Assembly (NCBI GenBank): GCA_002319925.1
Contig: DCFP01000132.1
Span: 1 to 10,054 of the forward strand
Direction: 5' to 3'
DNA: 10,054 bases
DNA from: Holophagaceae bacterium UBA1801
GTDB lineage: Bacteria; Acidobacteriota; Holophagae; Holophagales; Holophagaceae
The notes under the pieces are model-generated. The model ran no database searches. It saw nothing but the letters and a program-made list of their open reading frames with translations, and was not told where the DNA came from. Made by a program: the position numbers and the translations under genes. How positions within the stretch are numbered: the first letter of the stretch is position 1; each line of letters begins with the position of its first letter. Below are positions 1 to 7,072 of the stretch, one piece after another.

Positions 1-21
1 GTGGGACTTTGAAAACAGACC

Positions 22-1002
22 CTAGCGCCGGGTCAGCGTTTGGATCGCTTGCTTCCACCAAGGGCGGTGAAGGATGGGGGGCGCAGGTTCATTCCGCTCT
101 TCCCGATACGCCCGAATGCAGATTCTCTGCGGCGCGCTCCATGGGGTCTGCTCGATCCGGTCCGCGATGAAGGGGAAGAGCTGATGCTTCTTCAAAACCA
201 GTTCCCTGGCTTCGCAGATCGCATCGAACCGCCGTTCCCAGGCCTGGCCGTGGATGGCGTCCAGGATCGTGTCGACGCTGGAGGCGGGATCTCGAATATC
301 GATGGCAATGTACGACTCTGGAGGGAAGTAGTCTCCCAGGTTCGTGCATCCGTAGTAGATGGGCAGGGTATAAGCGAGAAAACAATCGGCGAGCTTCTCC
401 GTCCAGTAGTGGAGGGTGTGGCTGTTCTCGACGGCCAGGGAGTACTTGTAGGGCGCGATCGCATCCCACTTGCTGTCTACGGGATGGATCCCCCTGCCGA
501 ATAGATCGATGGAAAGCCGAGGCTCGTTCCGAAGGTGGTCCAGGAGCGCCAGCCTGGGTTGGTGTCCCGGGAAATGATTGAGGGCACTGGTGACCCAGGA
601 AAGGATCTTCGTCTTCATTGGCACGCCGCGATCCAGCAAATCGCGATAGGAGCACTGCCGGTCGTAATCGAACCAGGGAAGACAGGTCTGGCTAGCCACG
701 TACTTCGGGTCTCCGCCCTGGGCGTGGGGCGTGAACACCTTCGCAAAAGAGTCATGGCCTTTCGCGAGCCATGGCATCAGCTCGGGATGATTCGGCTCCT
801 GCATGAGCGCCCAGATGTTCGCGGGAGGGCACTCCACCCAGACATCCTCCGGCGAATAGTTCAGGACGATCACAAAATCGCATTTCTCGACCGGTTCCAG
901 CGTGAATTGAATCTCCCCCCATCGGCCTTCGCCATCCGGCGTCTGACGGGTGATCTCATATCCATTCCATTGGTAGTTCTTGATGATGCGGACGAGCTTC
1001 AA
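22..1002 (-). CDS. Glycosyltransferase family 10 (alpha-1,3-fucosyltransferase-like)
   Basis: This is a 326-residue protein with the conserved C-terminal half of GT10 fucosyltransferases. The signature lies at about residues 185-218: YKYSLAVENS, then TEKLADCFLAYTLPIYYG, then a proline-rich PPESYIAIDI stretch. In the family these residues bind the GDP-fucose donor, and the enzyme transfers fucose to a glycan, usually GlcNAc in a surface polysaccharide or lipopolysaccharide. I see no signal peptide or membrane segment, so a cytoplasmic enzyme is expected. I chose the TTG start at 1000-1002 because GGAAGGAG sits five bases before it and the product then opens MKLVRIIKN. The frame stays open upstream to 1158 without comparable ribosome-binding support. 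The gene diverges from a GT2 glycosyltransferase. The family call is sure; the sugar donor and acceptor are inferred only from family membership. Confidence 0.9.
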   Translation of the reverse strand: MKLVRIIKNYQWNGYEITRQTPDGEGRWGEIQFTLEPVEKCDFVIVLNYSPEDVWVECPPANIWALMQEPNHPELMPWLAKGHDSFAKVFTPHAQGGDPKYVASQTCLPWFDYDRQCSYRDLLDRGVPMKTKILSWVTSALNHFPGHQPRLALLDHLRNEPRLSIDLFGRGIHPVDSKWDAIAPYKYSLAVENSHTLHYWTEKLADCFLAYTLPIYYGCTNLGDYFPPESYIAIDIRDPASSVDTILDAIHGQAWERRFDAICEARELVLKKHQLFPFIADRIEQTPWSAPQRICIRAYREERNEPAPPILHRPWWKQAIQTLTRR

Positions 1003-1007
1003 ATGGT

Positions 1008-1015
1008 CTCCTTCC
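1008..1015 (-). promoter_or_regulatory. Ribosome binding site fixing a TTG start
   Basis: Read on the minus strand, GGAAGGAG is followed by ACCAT and then TTG. This is a near-ideal Shine-Dalgarno sequence with five-base spacing. It supports the non-ATG start of the fucosyltransferase-like gene over the in-frame ATG codons at 1021-1023 and 1075-1077, which lack such a site. Confidence 0.7.
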
Positions 1016-1194
1016 GGAGGCATGGCGGGAATTGCGAGCTTCGCGCGGCGTGACAAGGAGGAACAGAATAATGCCATTCCACCGCCCCCGTGGCGGTCCC
1101 AGCTCGAAAACGTCCCCTTCGTGGTTGATGCGAAGGCCCATGCGATGTTAATGATCAAGCCTAGTCATAACGATCCACCTTCAGAAAATCCCCC

Positions 1195-2136
1195 ATGCGA
1201 ACCACGATCAGCATCATCATCTGCACCATGGCGGACCCAGACCGGGCCGCTATGTTCAGGGACGCTGTCCAATCCATCCTGAAGGCAAGCAACGGTTTCC
1301 ATCCCGCCTGGGAACTCATCATCGTGGACAATTCACCGAATGGTCGCCTCGAGACCTTCCCGAAGGCATGGCCAGAGTTCGTTGCGAAGGGCATCCTGCG
1401 CTGGGTTTCCGAGAAACGGCCCGGCATCTCCATGGCGCGGAACGCGGGCCTTGCGTCTGCGCGAGGGGACTACCTCTGCTTCCTGGATGACGATGTCATC
1501 GTTTCGAACACCTGGCTGCAAGGACTGCTTTCGGCATTCACTTTGGATTCCGATATCGGATGCGTGGCGGGAAGGATCCACTTGCAATTCGACCATTCGC
1601 CTCTGCCTCGGTGGCTGCATTCTGGAATGTACAATTGGTATGGCCAGTTCGACCTCGGAGCGGATTCTTGCGTGCAATCAAGGCCCGTCGATGCCTACGG
1701 TGGCAACATGGCCTTCTCCCGTGAAGCCATCCACAAAGTGGGAGGGTTCAACCCTTCCCTCGGAAGGCAGGGCGGTCTGTTGCTGAGCGGAGAAGACACC
1801 GATTATGTCCGGCGAGTTGCCGCAGCTGGCTTCAAGGTTGCTTATTCCGCCGATGGGTGGATCAGGCATCGCATCCAGAAGAACCGTTTAAACCTGCGCT
1901 GGATGCTCCGTCGCCACTACTGGCAGGGCGTCACGGAATCGGCCCTATCGGATGATCTGGATGGCTATCGCACTCGCACTTTGAAGAACATCCTGAACGG
2001 AACAGTGCGACTTCCATGGAACCTGGTCAGCTACACCTGGGATCCGCAGAGTTCCGCCCAAAACCTGTTCAAGCTGGCATGGAGTCTGGGCCGACGACGT
2101 GGAGCAGTTCCTTGCTCGCCCGCCAAGCAGGATTGA
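1195..2136 (+). CDS. Glycosyltransferase family 2
   Basis: This 313-residue GT-A fold glycosyltransferase starts with the family's N-terminal strand (TISIIICTMADPDR, then WELIIVDNSPNG at about 39-50). It carries the metal and nucleotide-sugar binding motif CFLDDD at residues 95-100. A further acidic motif, GEDTDY, at 199-204 matches the region that usually supplies the catalytic base. GGNMAFSREAIHKVGGF at 169-185 is also typical. The C-terminal 80 residues are basic and aromatic-rich without a clear membrane helix, so it may associate peripherally with the membrane. The ATG is the first start after an in-frame stop at 1168-1170, but no strong Shine-Dalgarno sequence precedes it. It most likely adds a sugar to a surface polysaccharide or lipopolysaccharide together with the divergent GT10 enzyme. 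The substrate cannot be read from sequence. It converges on the transporter gene with only nine bases between the stops. Confidence 0.88.
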   Translation: MRTTISIIICTMADPDRAAMFRDAVQSILKASNGFHPAWELIIVDNSPNGRLETFPKAWPEFVAKGILRWVSEKRPGISMARNAGLASARGDYLCFLDDDVIVSNTWLQGLLSAFTLDSDIGCVAGRIHLQFDHSPLPRWLHSGMYNWYGQFDLGADSCVQSRPVDAYGGNMAFSREAIHKVGGFNPSLGRQGGLLLSGEDTDYVRRVAAAGFKVAYSADGWIRHRIQKNRLNLRWMLRRHYWQGVTESALSDDLDGYRTRTLKNILNGTVRLPWNLVSYTWDPQSSAQNLFKLAWSLGRRRGAVPCSPAKQD

Positions 2137-2145
2137 CGGCCACCA

Positions 2146-3057
2146 TCAGGAAATGACCGGTCTCGCGCTGGGCTTGCGATTGGTCAGATACACGCCCGCG
2201 ATCACTAGCGCAGCGCCCAGCAGTAGCGAGCCGCTCAAGCCCTCGCCCAGGATGCAGTAGGCGATGATCACGGCGCTGATGGGCACAAAATTGATGAAGA
2301 GCCCAGCGCGTGTGGGGCCGATCTTTTTGATGCCCTCGTAGAACCACACAAAGCCGAAGACCGTTCCGAAGACCCCGAGGTAGGCGAGGCAGATCCAGTC
2401 CTGGAGCGTAAAGGACAGGCATTGGGTCGTCACACCCTCCATGAGGGCCGGGATGGACAAGGCCACCGTGCCCACAAGCACCGAGTACATGACCGAAGGC
2501 AGGGGCTTCAGGTCGTGCATGAGCGTCTTGCCCACCAGGGAATAGATCACCCAGCAGAAGAGGCATCCCACGATCATGAGCTCGCCTCTTCCAACGCCGC
2601 CGGTGAACACGTGAATCAGGTGTCCCCGGGAGATCACCACCATCGCTCCGAGGATGGAGATGAAGATCCCCACGAGCTTGAGCACCGTAAGCCGCTCCTT
2701 GAAGAACCAGGCGGAGAAGAGTGCGATGAAGACCGGATTGCCGGCGACGATCATGGACGTGCGGCCCGCCTCCACGAGCTTGATGCCGTTCAGGAAGAAG
2801 GCGTTGTAGGCGAAGACCCCCGTCATGCCCAGCACGAACACGGGAAGGAGCTGCCCTTTCTTCAGCGCCGGAATTCCTCCTTCCATGCGCCAGGTGACGA
2901 GGACCAACAGCACGGAGGCGATGGCGAAGCGGAAGAAGGAGGCGGAATAGGGCCCTACGTGCTGGACGACGATGCGGCCAGCGGTATAGGTGCCACCCCA
3001 AAAGACCGAGGTGGCCAGCAGTTTGAGATAGGTCGTGGCAAGGGCTTTCTTGTCCAT
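2146..3057 (-). CDS. EamA/DMT-family transporter (ten-helix permease)
   Basis: This 303-residue, very hydrophobic protein is built as two EamA repeats, at about residues 9-143 and 158-291, of five predicted membrane helices each. The conserved end of each repeat is visible: NPVFIALFSAWFFKERL at 107-123, and FVPISAVIIAYCILGEGLSG at 257-276 with its proline and late glutamate. Members of the drug/metabolite transporter superfamily export amino acids, metabolites or drugs across the inner membrane, and sequence alone does not give the substrate. The ATG at 3057 was chosen over the longer open frame because AGGA lies five bases upstream and the product opens MDKKALATTYLKLL, directly before helix one. 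The added upstream residues would be proline- and arginine-rich and antisense to the neighbouring coding sequence. It is divergent from the PAS protein, with 167 bases between their starts. Confidence 0.9.
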   Translation of the reverse strand: MDKKALATTYLKLLATSVFWGGTYTAGRIVVQHVGPYSASFFRFAIASVLLVLVTWRMEGGIPALKKGQLLPVFVLGMTGVFAYNAFFLNGIKLVEAGRTSMIVAGNPVFIALFSAWFFKERLTVLKLVGIFISILGAMVVISRGHLIHVFTGGVGRGELMIVGCLFCWVIYSLVGKTLMHDLKPLPSVMYSVLVGTVALSIPALMEGVTTQCLSFTLQDWICLAYLGVFGTVFGFVWFYEGIKKIGPTRAGLFINFVPISAVIIAYCILGEGLSGSLLLGAALVIAGVYLTNRKPSARPVIS

Positions 3058-3083
3058 GGTTCCTGCGGGCGATGATGATTCAC

Positions 3084-3100
3084 GTTCCATCCATTGGAAC
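3084..3100. repeat. Inverted repeat in divergent transporter/sensor intergenic region
   Basis: GTTCCA and TGGAAC form perfect six-base arms around a five-base spacer. The site lies 27 bases upstream of the transporter start, between it and the divergent PAS gene. Its size and place suit a small operator, but arms this short arise by chance at roughly this frequency, so regulatory function is a guess. Confidence 0.3.
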
Positions 3101-3224
3101 ACCTGGGGACTTGGAAAAGGCAGGCATTCACCAGGATCAGGGCTGGTACGGCCCTTCCTCTCATCAATCGCCGGGATTTCCAGCGAGCTGGCTCTATCAT
3201 GAGACGAGCCATTGCAGGAGACCC

Positions 3225-4307
3225 ATGTCCGACCTTCGCACCATCCTCCAGGACGGAGAAGCGTGGCTCCTGGATCGCGTGATGAAGAACGCCAAGGCGC
3301 CCTCGCGCTATCTCTCGGCCCTGGCGGAGGTGTGGCATCTCTCCTTCCAGGGCCTGACCACGACCTTGGCAGAGGCCCTCGCATCGGGCGTCCTGAGCGA
3401 CACTGACCCGGACCCGCTGCAAGATCCCGTGGCCGCCTTCGGGAGGCAGGAGGCCAGGAACCATCGCGGACGGGGCGTGAGCCTCGACATGATCCTGCAG
3501 CTTCTGAAGCTCTACCGTCCGGCCTACCGGGACCTCATCCAAGAGAAGCTGCCGGAGGATGCGGCTCGGGAGGCCTTGCTGAAAGGGGTGGAACGCTTCT
3601 TCGATCGCGTCGAGATCGCCTTCTGCCTGGCTTGGGTGAAGGAGGCCGAAGCGGGCAATATCCAGGATCTCCACCTCCGGAACCTCGAGCTGATCACGGA
3701 GCGGGACCGCTACGTGACCATCTTCGAGAGCCTGCCCATGCCCATCCTGCTGCTGGATCAGGACCTCTCGCTGCGGAACCTGAACCATGCCGCATCCACG
3801 CTCTTCCTTGGCTCCAGCCGGCCGGGCGCCTGGTACTACGAGGATGGAGCCAGGCCAGGGGCCTCTTCCCTGACGGCGGTGTTCCCCGGTTTCTATGAGA
3901 ACCTTGAGACCTTTTTGTCCAGCGGCGCAGAACGCCAGGAATTCCAGTGGACGGCCACCCGTGATGAGTCCGTCTTGACGTTCCGTGTCATCGTTTCCCG
4001 AATGCTGGATCTGCCAAGTACTTTCGCGGGCATTCTCGTGATCCTGGATGACCAGACCGAGCGGATCCACGCGGCCCAGGAACGGGAACGGCTGATCGGC
4101 GAACTCACCCAGGCCTTCACGGAGGTCAAGCAGCTCTCGGGCCTGCTCCCCATCTGCGCCTGGTGCAAGAAGATCCGGGACGACCAGGGCTACTGGAGCC
4201 AGCTCGACAGCTATCTGGAAAGCCATGCAGGCGTCATGTTCACGCACGGCGTCTGCCCGGATTGCTACAACAAGCTCCGCAGCGAGGGTTCAGCGCCTCA
4301 GCAGTGA
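3225..4307 (+). CDS. PAS-domain sensor-like protein with C-terminal four-cysteine module
   Basis: This is a soluble 360-residue protein with no membrane segment. Residues 1-160 are mostly helical. The part around RGRGVSLDMILQLLKLYRPAYRDL (81-104) resembles the N-terminal regions of RsbR-type or globin-like sensor proteins, a loose resemblance only. Residues 161-280 look like a PAS domain, starting with RYVTIFESLPMPILLLDQDLSLRNLN and ending with AGILVILDDQTER. A short charged helix (about 280-304) leads to a module at 305-351 with SGLLPICAWCKKIRDDQGYW and HGVCPDC. Its cysteines at 311, 314, 344 and 347, with nearby histidines 335 and 341, could hold a metal. From memory, similar CxxCKKIRDDxGYW tails end many bacterial PAS, GAF or receiver proteins, but I know of no established function. 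There is no histidine kinase, GGDEF or DNA-binding domain, so the output is unknown. The start ATG has GGAG four bases upstream. Confidence 0.8.
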   Translation: MSDLRTILQDGEAWLLDRVMKNAKAPSRYLSALAEVWHLSFQGLTTTLAEALASGVLSDTDPDPLQDPVAAFGRQEARNHRGRGVSLDMILQLLKLYRPAYRDLIQEKLPEDAAREALLKGVERFFDRVEIAFCLAWVKEAEAGNIQDLHLRNLELITERDRYVTIFESLPMPILLLDQDLSLRNLNHAASTLFLGSSRPGAWYYEDGARPGASSLTAVFPGFYENLETFLSSGAERQEFQWTATRDESVLTFRVIVSRMLDLPSTFAGILVILDDQTERIHAAQERERLIGELTQAFTEVKQLSGLLPICAWCKKIRDDQGYWSQLDSYLESHAGVMFTHGVCPDCYNKLRSEGSAPQQ

Positions 4308-4335
4308 GTCCGGTGAATGCCTTCGTTCGCGAAAA

Positions 4336-5325
4336 TCAGAGCGAGTACTGTCCCTCGAGCCGCAGGATGGCACTGCCGCCGAAGACCACGCGGACGTTGC
4401 CATCGGGTCCCCTGCGGGTGCTGAGCTTCACGATGTTGGGATGCTCGAGATCGTCGTTCTGCTCGATGCGGATGCTGGAACCATCCCACTTCCCGCTGCG
4501 GTAGAGGTAGTATCCCAGCGCCGCGTTCACGGAACCCGTGGCGGGATCCTCGAGGTATCCGAGGGGCGCCACGAAGACTCGCGTGCGGTAATGGTTGGCT
4601 GGATCGGAGACCGCGGAGGTGAAGATCGTGACCGCATCCAGCCTGTGCTTGTGGCACAAACGCCTCAGGGCTTCGTAGTCCGGCGAACATTCGACCACTT
4701 CCCGCAAACCCTTGAGCGGCAGGCACAGGGTCTGATTACCCGCGTTGACGATGCCGATCTTCATGGTTTCATCGACGGCGTTCTTCGAAATCCCCAGGGC
4801 CTTGCAGATTTCGGGCGTGTGGATGCCGCAGCCCGAATAGACCGGGTCCGGTGCGTGGATGTAGATCACTTCGGGTTCTTCGGTGGAGATCTCCGCCGAG
4901 AGCACACCCTTGTTGGTGTGCAAGTGGATCTCGGGCACGTTCTTCAAACCGCTGTCGCACCGGATGAGCTCGTTCACGATGGCCAGTGTCGTATGGCCGC
5001 AGAACTCCACTTCCTTTTCCGGCGAGAAGTACTTCAGCTGGAACGCGTCCCGGCCGATCTTCGCCACGTAGCCCACCTCGGAGACGAAACCCTTCAGGTC
5101 CCGGGCGATCTTCTGCATCTCCGCCAGGGAAAGGTGTTCCAGGGAATCCAGATAGACCGCCGCTGCGGGATTGCCGCTGGCGGTGCTGGAGGCGAAGGCG
5201 TCGATCTTCTTGAACTTGAATTTCCGGGTGGTAGTCCGGCTGGATGCCGCGCTGGGCCGAGGCCACACCGCGGGGGCTCCCGGGGAAGGCTGCCAGTACT
5301 TCAATGCGACATCGAGGTAGGACAT
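4336..5325 (-). CDS. PhzF family protein (phenazine biosynthesis-like isomerase/epimerase)
   Basis: This 329-residue protein has the two-lobed PhzF/diaminopimelate-epimerase fold signatures. They are FKKIDAFASSTASGNPAAAV near 38-57, FVSEVGYV at 80-87 with the conserved glutamate E83 (equivalent to the catalytic acid of PhzF), CGHTTLA at 109-115, and EDPATGSVNAALG at 259-271. Characterised members isomerise trans-2,3-dihydro-3-hydroxyanthranilate in phenazine synthesis, but most homologues sit outside phenazine clusters and have unknown substrates. No other phenazine gene is visible here, so phenazine production should not be inferred. The ATG at 5325 has GGGAGG four bases upstream. This gives an unusual 36-residue extension before the normal family start at KFKFKKIDAF, and no start codon is available there. 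A TATACT -10-like box lies at 5349-5354 on the minus strand without a good -35. It diverges from tcdA and converges on the PAS gene 28 bases away. Confidence 0.9.
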   Translation of the reverse strand: MSYLDVALKYWQPSPGAPAVWPRPSAASSRTTTRKFKFKKIDAFASSTASGNPAAAVYLDSLEHLSLAEMQKIARDLKGFVSEVGYVAKIGRDAFQLKYFSPEKEVEFCGHTTLAIVNELIRCDSGLKNVPEIHLHTNKGVLSAEISTEEPEVIYIHAPDPVYSGCGIHTPEICKALGISKNAVDETMKIGIVNAGNQTLCLPLKGLREVVECSPDYEALRRLCHKHRLDAVTIFTSAVSDPANHYRTRVFVAPLGYLEDPATGSVNAALGYYLYRSGKWDGSSIRIEQNDDLEHPNIVKLSTRRGPDGNVRVVFGGSAILRLEGQYSL

Positions 5326-5329
5326 TGGA

Positions 5330-5335
5330 CCTCCC
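5330..5335 (-). promoter_or_regulatory. Ribosome binding site for PhzF-family gene
   Basis: On the minus strand GGGAGG is followed by TCCA and ATG. This strong site favours the start at 5325, although it leaves a 36-residue leader that the family normally lacks. Confidence 0.6.
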
Positions 5336-5477
5336 GCAGATGGGTGCAAGTATAGGAAAATGGCGTTCAGGAATCGCTTCTGTACCTCCGGTGGTCTGCG
5401 ATTTCTGCCATCGGACCCTATCGGTCATCAAAAGGCTCTCAGAACAGACCCCCGTAGACTACTTAAAGGATGATCAG

Positions 5478-6212
5478 ATGAGGTGGTTCGCCCGCACGGA
5501 GCAGTTGATCGGAGCCGAAGGCCTGGACCGTCTCACTCAGGCCCGCGTGGGCGTCTTCGGTCTGGGCGGCGTAGGCTCGTACGCGCTGGAAGCCCTGGCC
5601 CGGGCGGGCGTCGGGCACTTGCGCATCGTGGATCACGATGTGGTGAACACCACCAATCTGAATCGCCAGCTCTTCGCGCTGCGCTCCACCATCGGCCAGC
5701 CCAAGGTGGAACTGGCGCAGGCGCGCATCCTCGACATCAACCCCGATTGCGATGTGGATGCACGACGGAGATTCATCAACAACGAATCCGTAACGGAGCT
5801 GCTGGAGCCCCGGCTCGATGTGATCGTGGACGCCATTGATTCCGTGAATGCGAAGACCGCTCTCATCCAGGCGGCACACGAACAGGGCATTCCCATGATC
5901 TCCAGCATGGGCGCGGGCGGACGGCGCGAGGGCAGCCACATCCTCGTGACCGATCTGTTCGAGACGAAGATGTGTCCCCTGGCCGCCATCATGCGCAAAC
6001 GCCTCCGCCATCGCGGCATCACCCAAGGCGTGCGTTGTGTCTGTTCCACGGAGCCCTGCCGCAACGATCTCCAGCCGAACCCCGTGGACGTCGAACTCCA
6101 CGATGGCCCGGGACGGAAACGAACGCCCCTGGGCACCCTCTCCTACATGCCTGCCCTGTTCGGCCTGCGCGTGGCCGAAGAAGTGCTCCGGATGATCCTC
6201 GAGAAGCCCTGA
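5478..6212 (+). CDS. tcdA: tRNA threonylcarbamoyladenosine dehydratase (TcdA/YgdL, ThiF superfamily)
   Basis: This 244-residue E1-like enzyme adenylates a carboxylate with ATP. In the TcdA family it converts t6A at position 37 of ANN-decoding tRNAs into its cyclic form, ct6A. The nucleotide-binding loop VFGLGGVGS is at 26-34, the acidic residue of VDHDVVN at 51-57 and the NLNRQ motif at 60-64. DAIDS lies at 118-122 and SMGAGGR at 143-149. The RCVCSTEP segment at 186-193 and the ending GTLSYMPALFGLRVAEEVL are characteristic of TcdA rather than MoeB or ThiF. The product is slightly shorter than the E. coli protein at the C terminus. The ATG at 5478 has AAGGA seven bases upstream; the frame is open further upstream but lacks such support. 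In E. coli the sulfur-relay partners CsdA and CsdE are encoded next to it, and none is seen here. A weak hairpin, AGCCC and GGGCT around the stop codon, is the only terminator-like feature. Confidence 0.92.
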   Translation: MRWFARTEQLIGAEGLDRLTQARVGVFGLGGVGSYALEALARAGVGHLRIVDHDVVNTTNLNRQLFALRSTIGQPKVELAQARILDINPDCDVDARRRFINNESVTELLEPRLDVIVDAIDSVNAKTALIQAAHEQGIPMISSMGAGGRREGSHILVTDLFETKMCPLAAIMRKRLRHRGITQGVRCVCSTEPCRNDLQPNPVDVELHDGPGRKRTPLGTLSYMPALFGLRVAEEVLRMILEKP

Positions 6213-6310
6213 GGGCTAAGTTTCGACGTCAGATGAGCCGTTCGAGGCCTGTGTTCGCTGATTGGATGGACCCGTTGACGCGACCTCAGGACCGTGATGC
6301 GCATCAAGGC
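6213..6310. other. Convergent intergenic gap
   Basis: This short gap lies between the stops of tcdA and the SRPBCC gene. It holds a 12-base palindrome (TGATGC next to GCATCA at 6295-6306), which is expected by chance, and no convincing terminator with a T-run on either strand. Confidence 0.5.
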
Positions 6311-6796
6311 TCACCTTTGGTGTTCCGGAGGCAGTTGCTTGCCCGTGAGGCAATAGTGTTCCAGGGACCGATCCATGAAACTCATCGCGGCTTGGTAGGC
6401 CTCCGGAGAAAAGTCTTTGAGGAAGGTTTCACCGGCCGGGCCGAGGGTCGTGTAATCGGCGGTGCAGGTGATCTCGGTGCCGTTCTCTGCTTCCTTCAGC
6501 GCGATCTCCAGCACTCGCACCCTGGAGCCCGGGGTGACGCAGGTGAACTCCACGATCTTGGCGCCAGGATCATGACGGCTGATGGTCCAGATCGTACTGG
6601 GTTCGCCTGAATGGTCCGTCAGGAAGACCGCACCCTTCTCCGCAAGGCCAGACGCCGAATGGATCATGGTGAAATCGAAACCGGCCAGCCATTCCACTTC
6701 ACGCACCGGGCAAATCAGCGGAAAGATCTTGTCGATCGGGACGGCGATGCGTTGCCTGTGAATGCGGCGTTCGCGGTGTGCTTCTCTCGGGTTCAT
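6311..6796 (-). CDS. SRPBCC-family protein (polyketide cyclase/START-like fold)
   Basis: This 161-residue soluble protein has features of the SRPBCC or START-like ligand-binding fold. An N-terminal strand (ERRIHRQRIAVPIDKIFPLICPVREVEWLAGF, 9-40) is followed by alternating strands (GAVFLTDH, STIWTISRHDP, KIVEFTCVTPGSRVRVLEIALKE). GTEITCTADYTTL at 106-118 follows, and the protein ends in a long helix (EAYQAAMSFMDRSLEHYCL). Such proteins bind hydrophobic ligands or act as cyclases and co-chaperones, and nothing here gives a specific ligand. The start at 6796 has GAGGAG exactly five bases upstream; an in-frame GTG two codons earlier would have no spacing. It lies downstream of the UPF0158 gene in the same direction, but the 276-base gap suggests its own promoter. 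The fold assignment is by pattern only. Confidence 0.72.
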   Translation of the reverse strand: MNPREAHRERRIHRQRIAVPIDKIFPLICPVREVEWLAGFDFTMIHSASGLAEKGAVFLTDHSGEPSTIWTISRHDPGAKIVEFTCVTPGSRVRVLEIALKEAENGTEITCTADYTTLGPAGETFLKDFSPEAYQAAMSFMDRSLEHYCLTGKQLPPEHQR

Positions 6797-7072
6797 GACC
6801 ACTCCTCATCCATCCGGAATCGTCCGGGAGTGGAAGCATGGGGCGTGAACCCGTAGACGGGTCAAGGAGGAGATTCAATCCACGTTGCAGGTTCTGGAAG
6901 TCTCTCGGATCTGGCCCTTGCCGTTGATCGCTCCCGGTGTCCTCACCGTTCGACCAGGCGATGCTTTGGCACCGTTCGTGGCATGGGAATATCCAGAACT
7001 TCGAACGGCGCGGATTCCACGCAGAGGCGCTGAAGGAACGATTCGGGCTTGACCGCCACTGAAGCCGATGTG
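6797..7072. other. Intergenic region upstream of SRPBCC gene; no gene recognised
   Basis: I see no convincing coding sequence here. A 55-codon plus-strand frame opening at a TTG near 6884 has a purine-rich stretch (AAGGAGGAG, 6864-6872) about ten bases upstream, but its translation has no recognisable features. A palindrome sits at 6849-6862 (ACCCGT, AG, ACGGGT), about 50 bases upstream of the SRPBCC start, and could be an operator. Arms CACTGA and TCAGTG at 7057-7078 span the stop codon of the UPF0158 gene with a ten-base loop and no T-run, so they make a poor terminator. Confidence 0.4.
6849..6862. repeat. Short palindrome upstream of SRPBCC gene
   Basis: The arms ACCCGT and ACGGGT flank a two-base AG centre. 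The loop is too tight for an RNA hairpin unless the inner pair opens, so a protein-binding site is the more likely reading if it has a role. Chance occurrence is quite possible. Confidence 0.3.

Noticed and set aside
40..1053. Two plus-strand open frames (154 and 172 codons) opposite the GT10 gene
   Set aside because: GT10 motifs prove the minus-strand frame; these have no motif or supported start.
1125..1152. TTGATG, 16 bases, GTTAAT as a promoter for the GT2 gene
   Set aside because: Each box matches the consensus at only four of six positions, which is too weak to annotate.
2955..4247. Minus-strand open frame of 430 codons opposite the PAS gene
   Set aside because: The plus-strand gene has clear domain motifs and a ribosome binding site. 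The antisense product is Gln/Gly/His-rich and matches nothing recognisable.
4336..5325. Phenazine biosynthesis cluster
   Set aside because: Only a PhzF-family protein is present. The neighbours are unrelated, and this family is widespread outside phenazine producers.
4225..5355. Long plus-strand open frame of 376 codons opposite the PhzF gene
   Set aside because: It overlaps two real genes, has a low-complexity Gly/Arg/Asp-rich translation with no family motif, and is explained by the codon structure of the minus-strand gene.
6205..6217. AGCCC-TGA-GGGCT hairpin as a terminator of tcdA
   Set aside because: The stem is only five base pairs with a three-base loop and no T-run follows.
6295..6306. 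TGATGCGCATCA 12-base palindrome
   Set aside because: One or two perfect palindromes of this size are expected by chance in 10 kb and it has no positional support.
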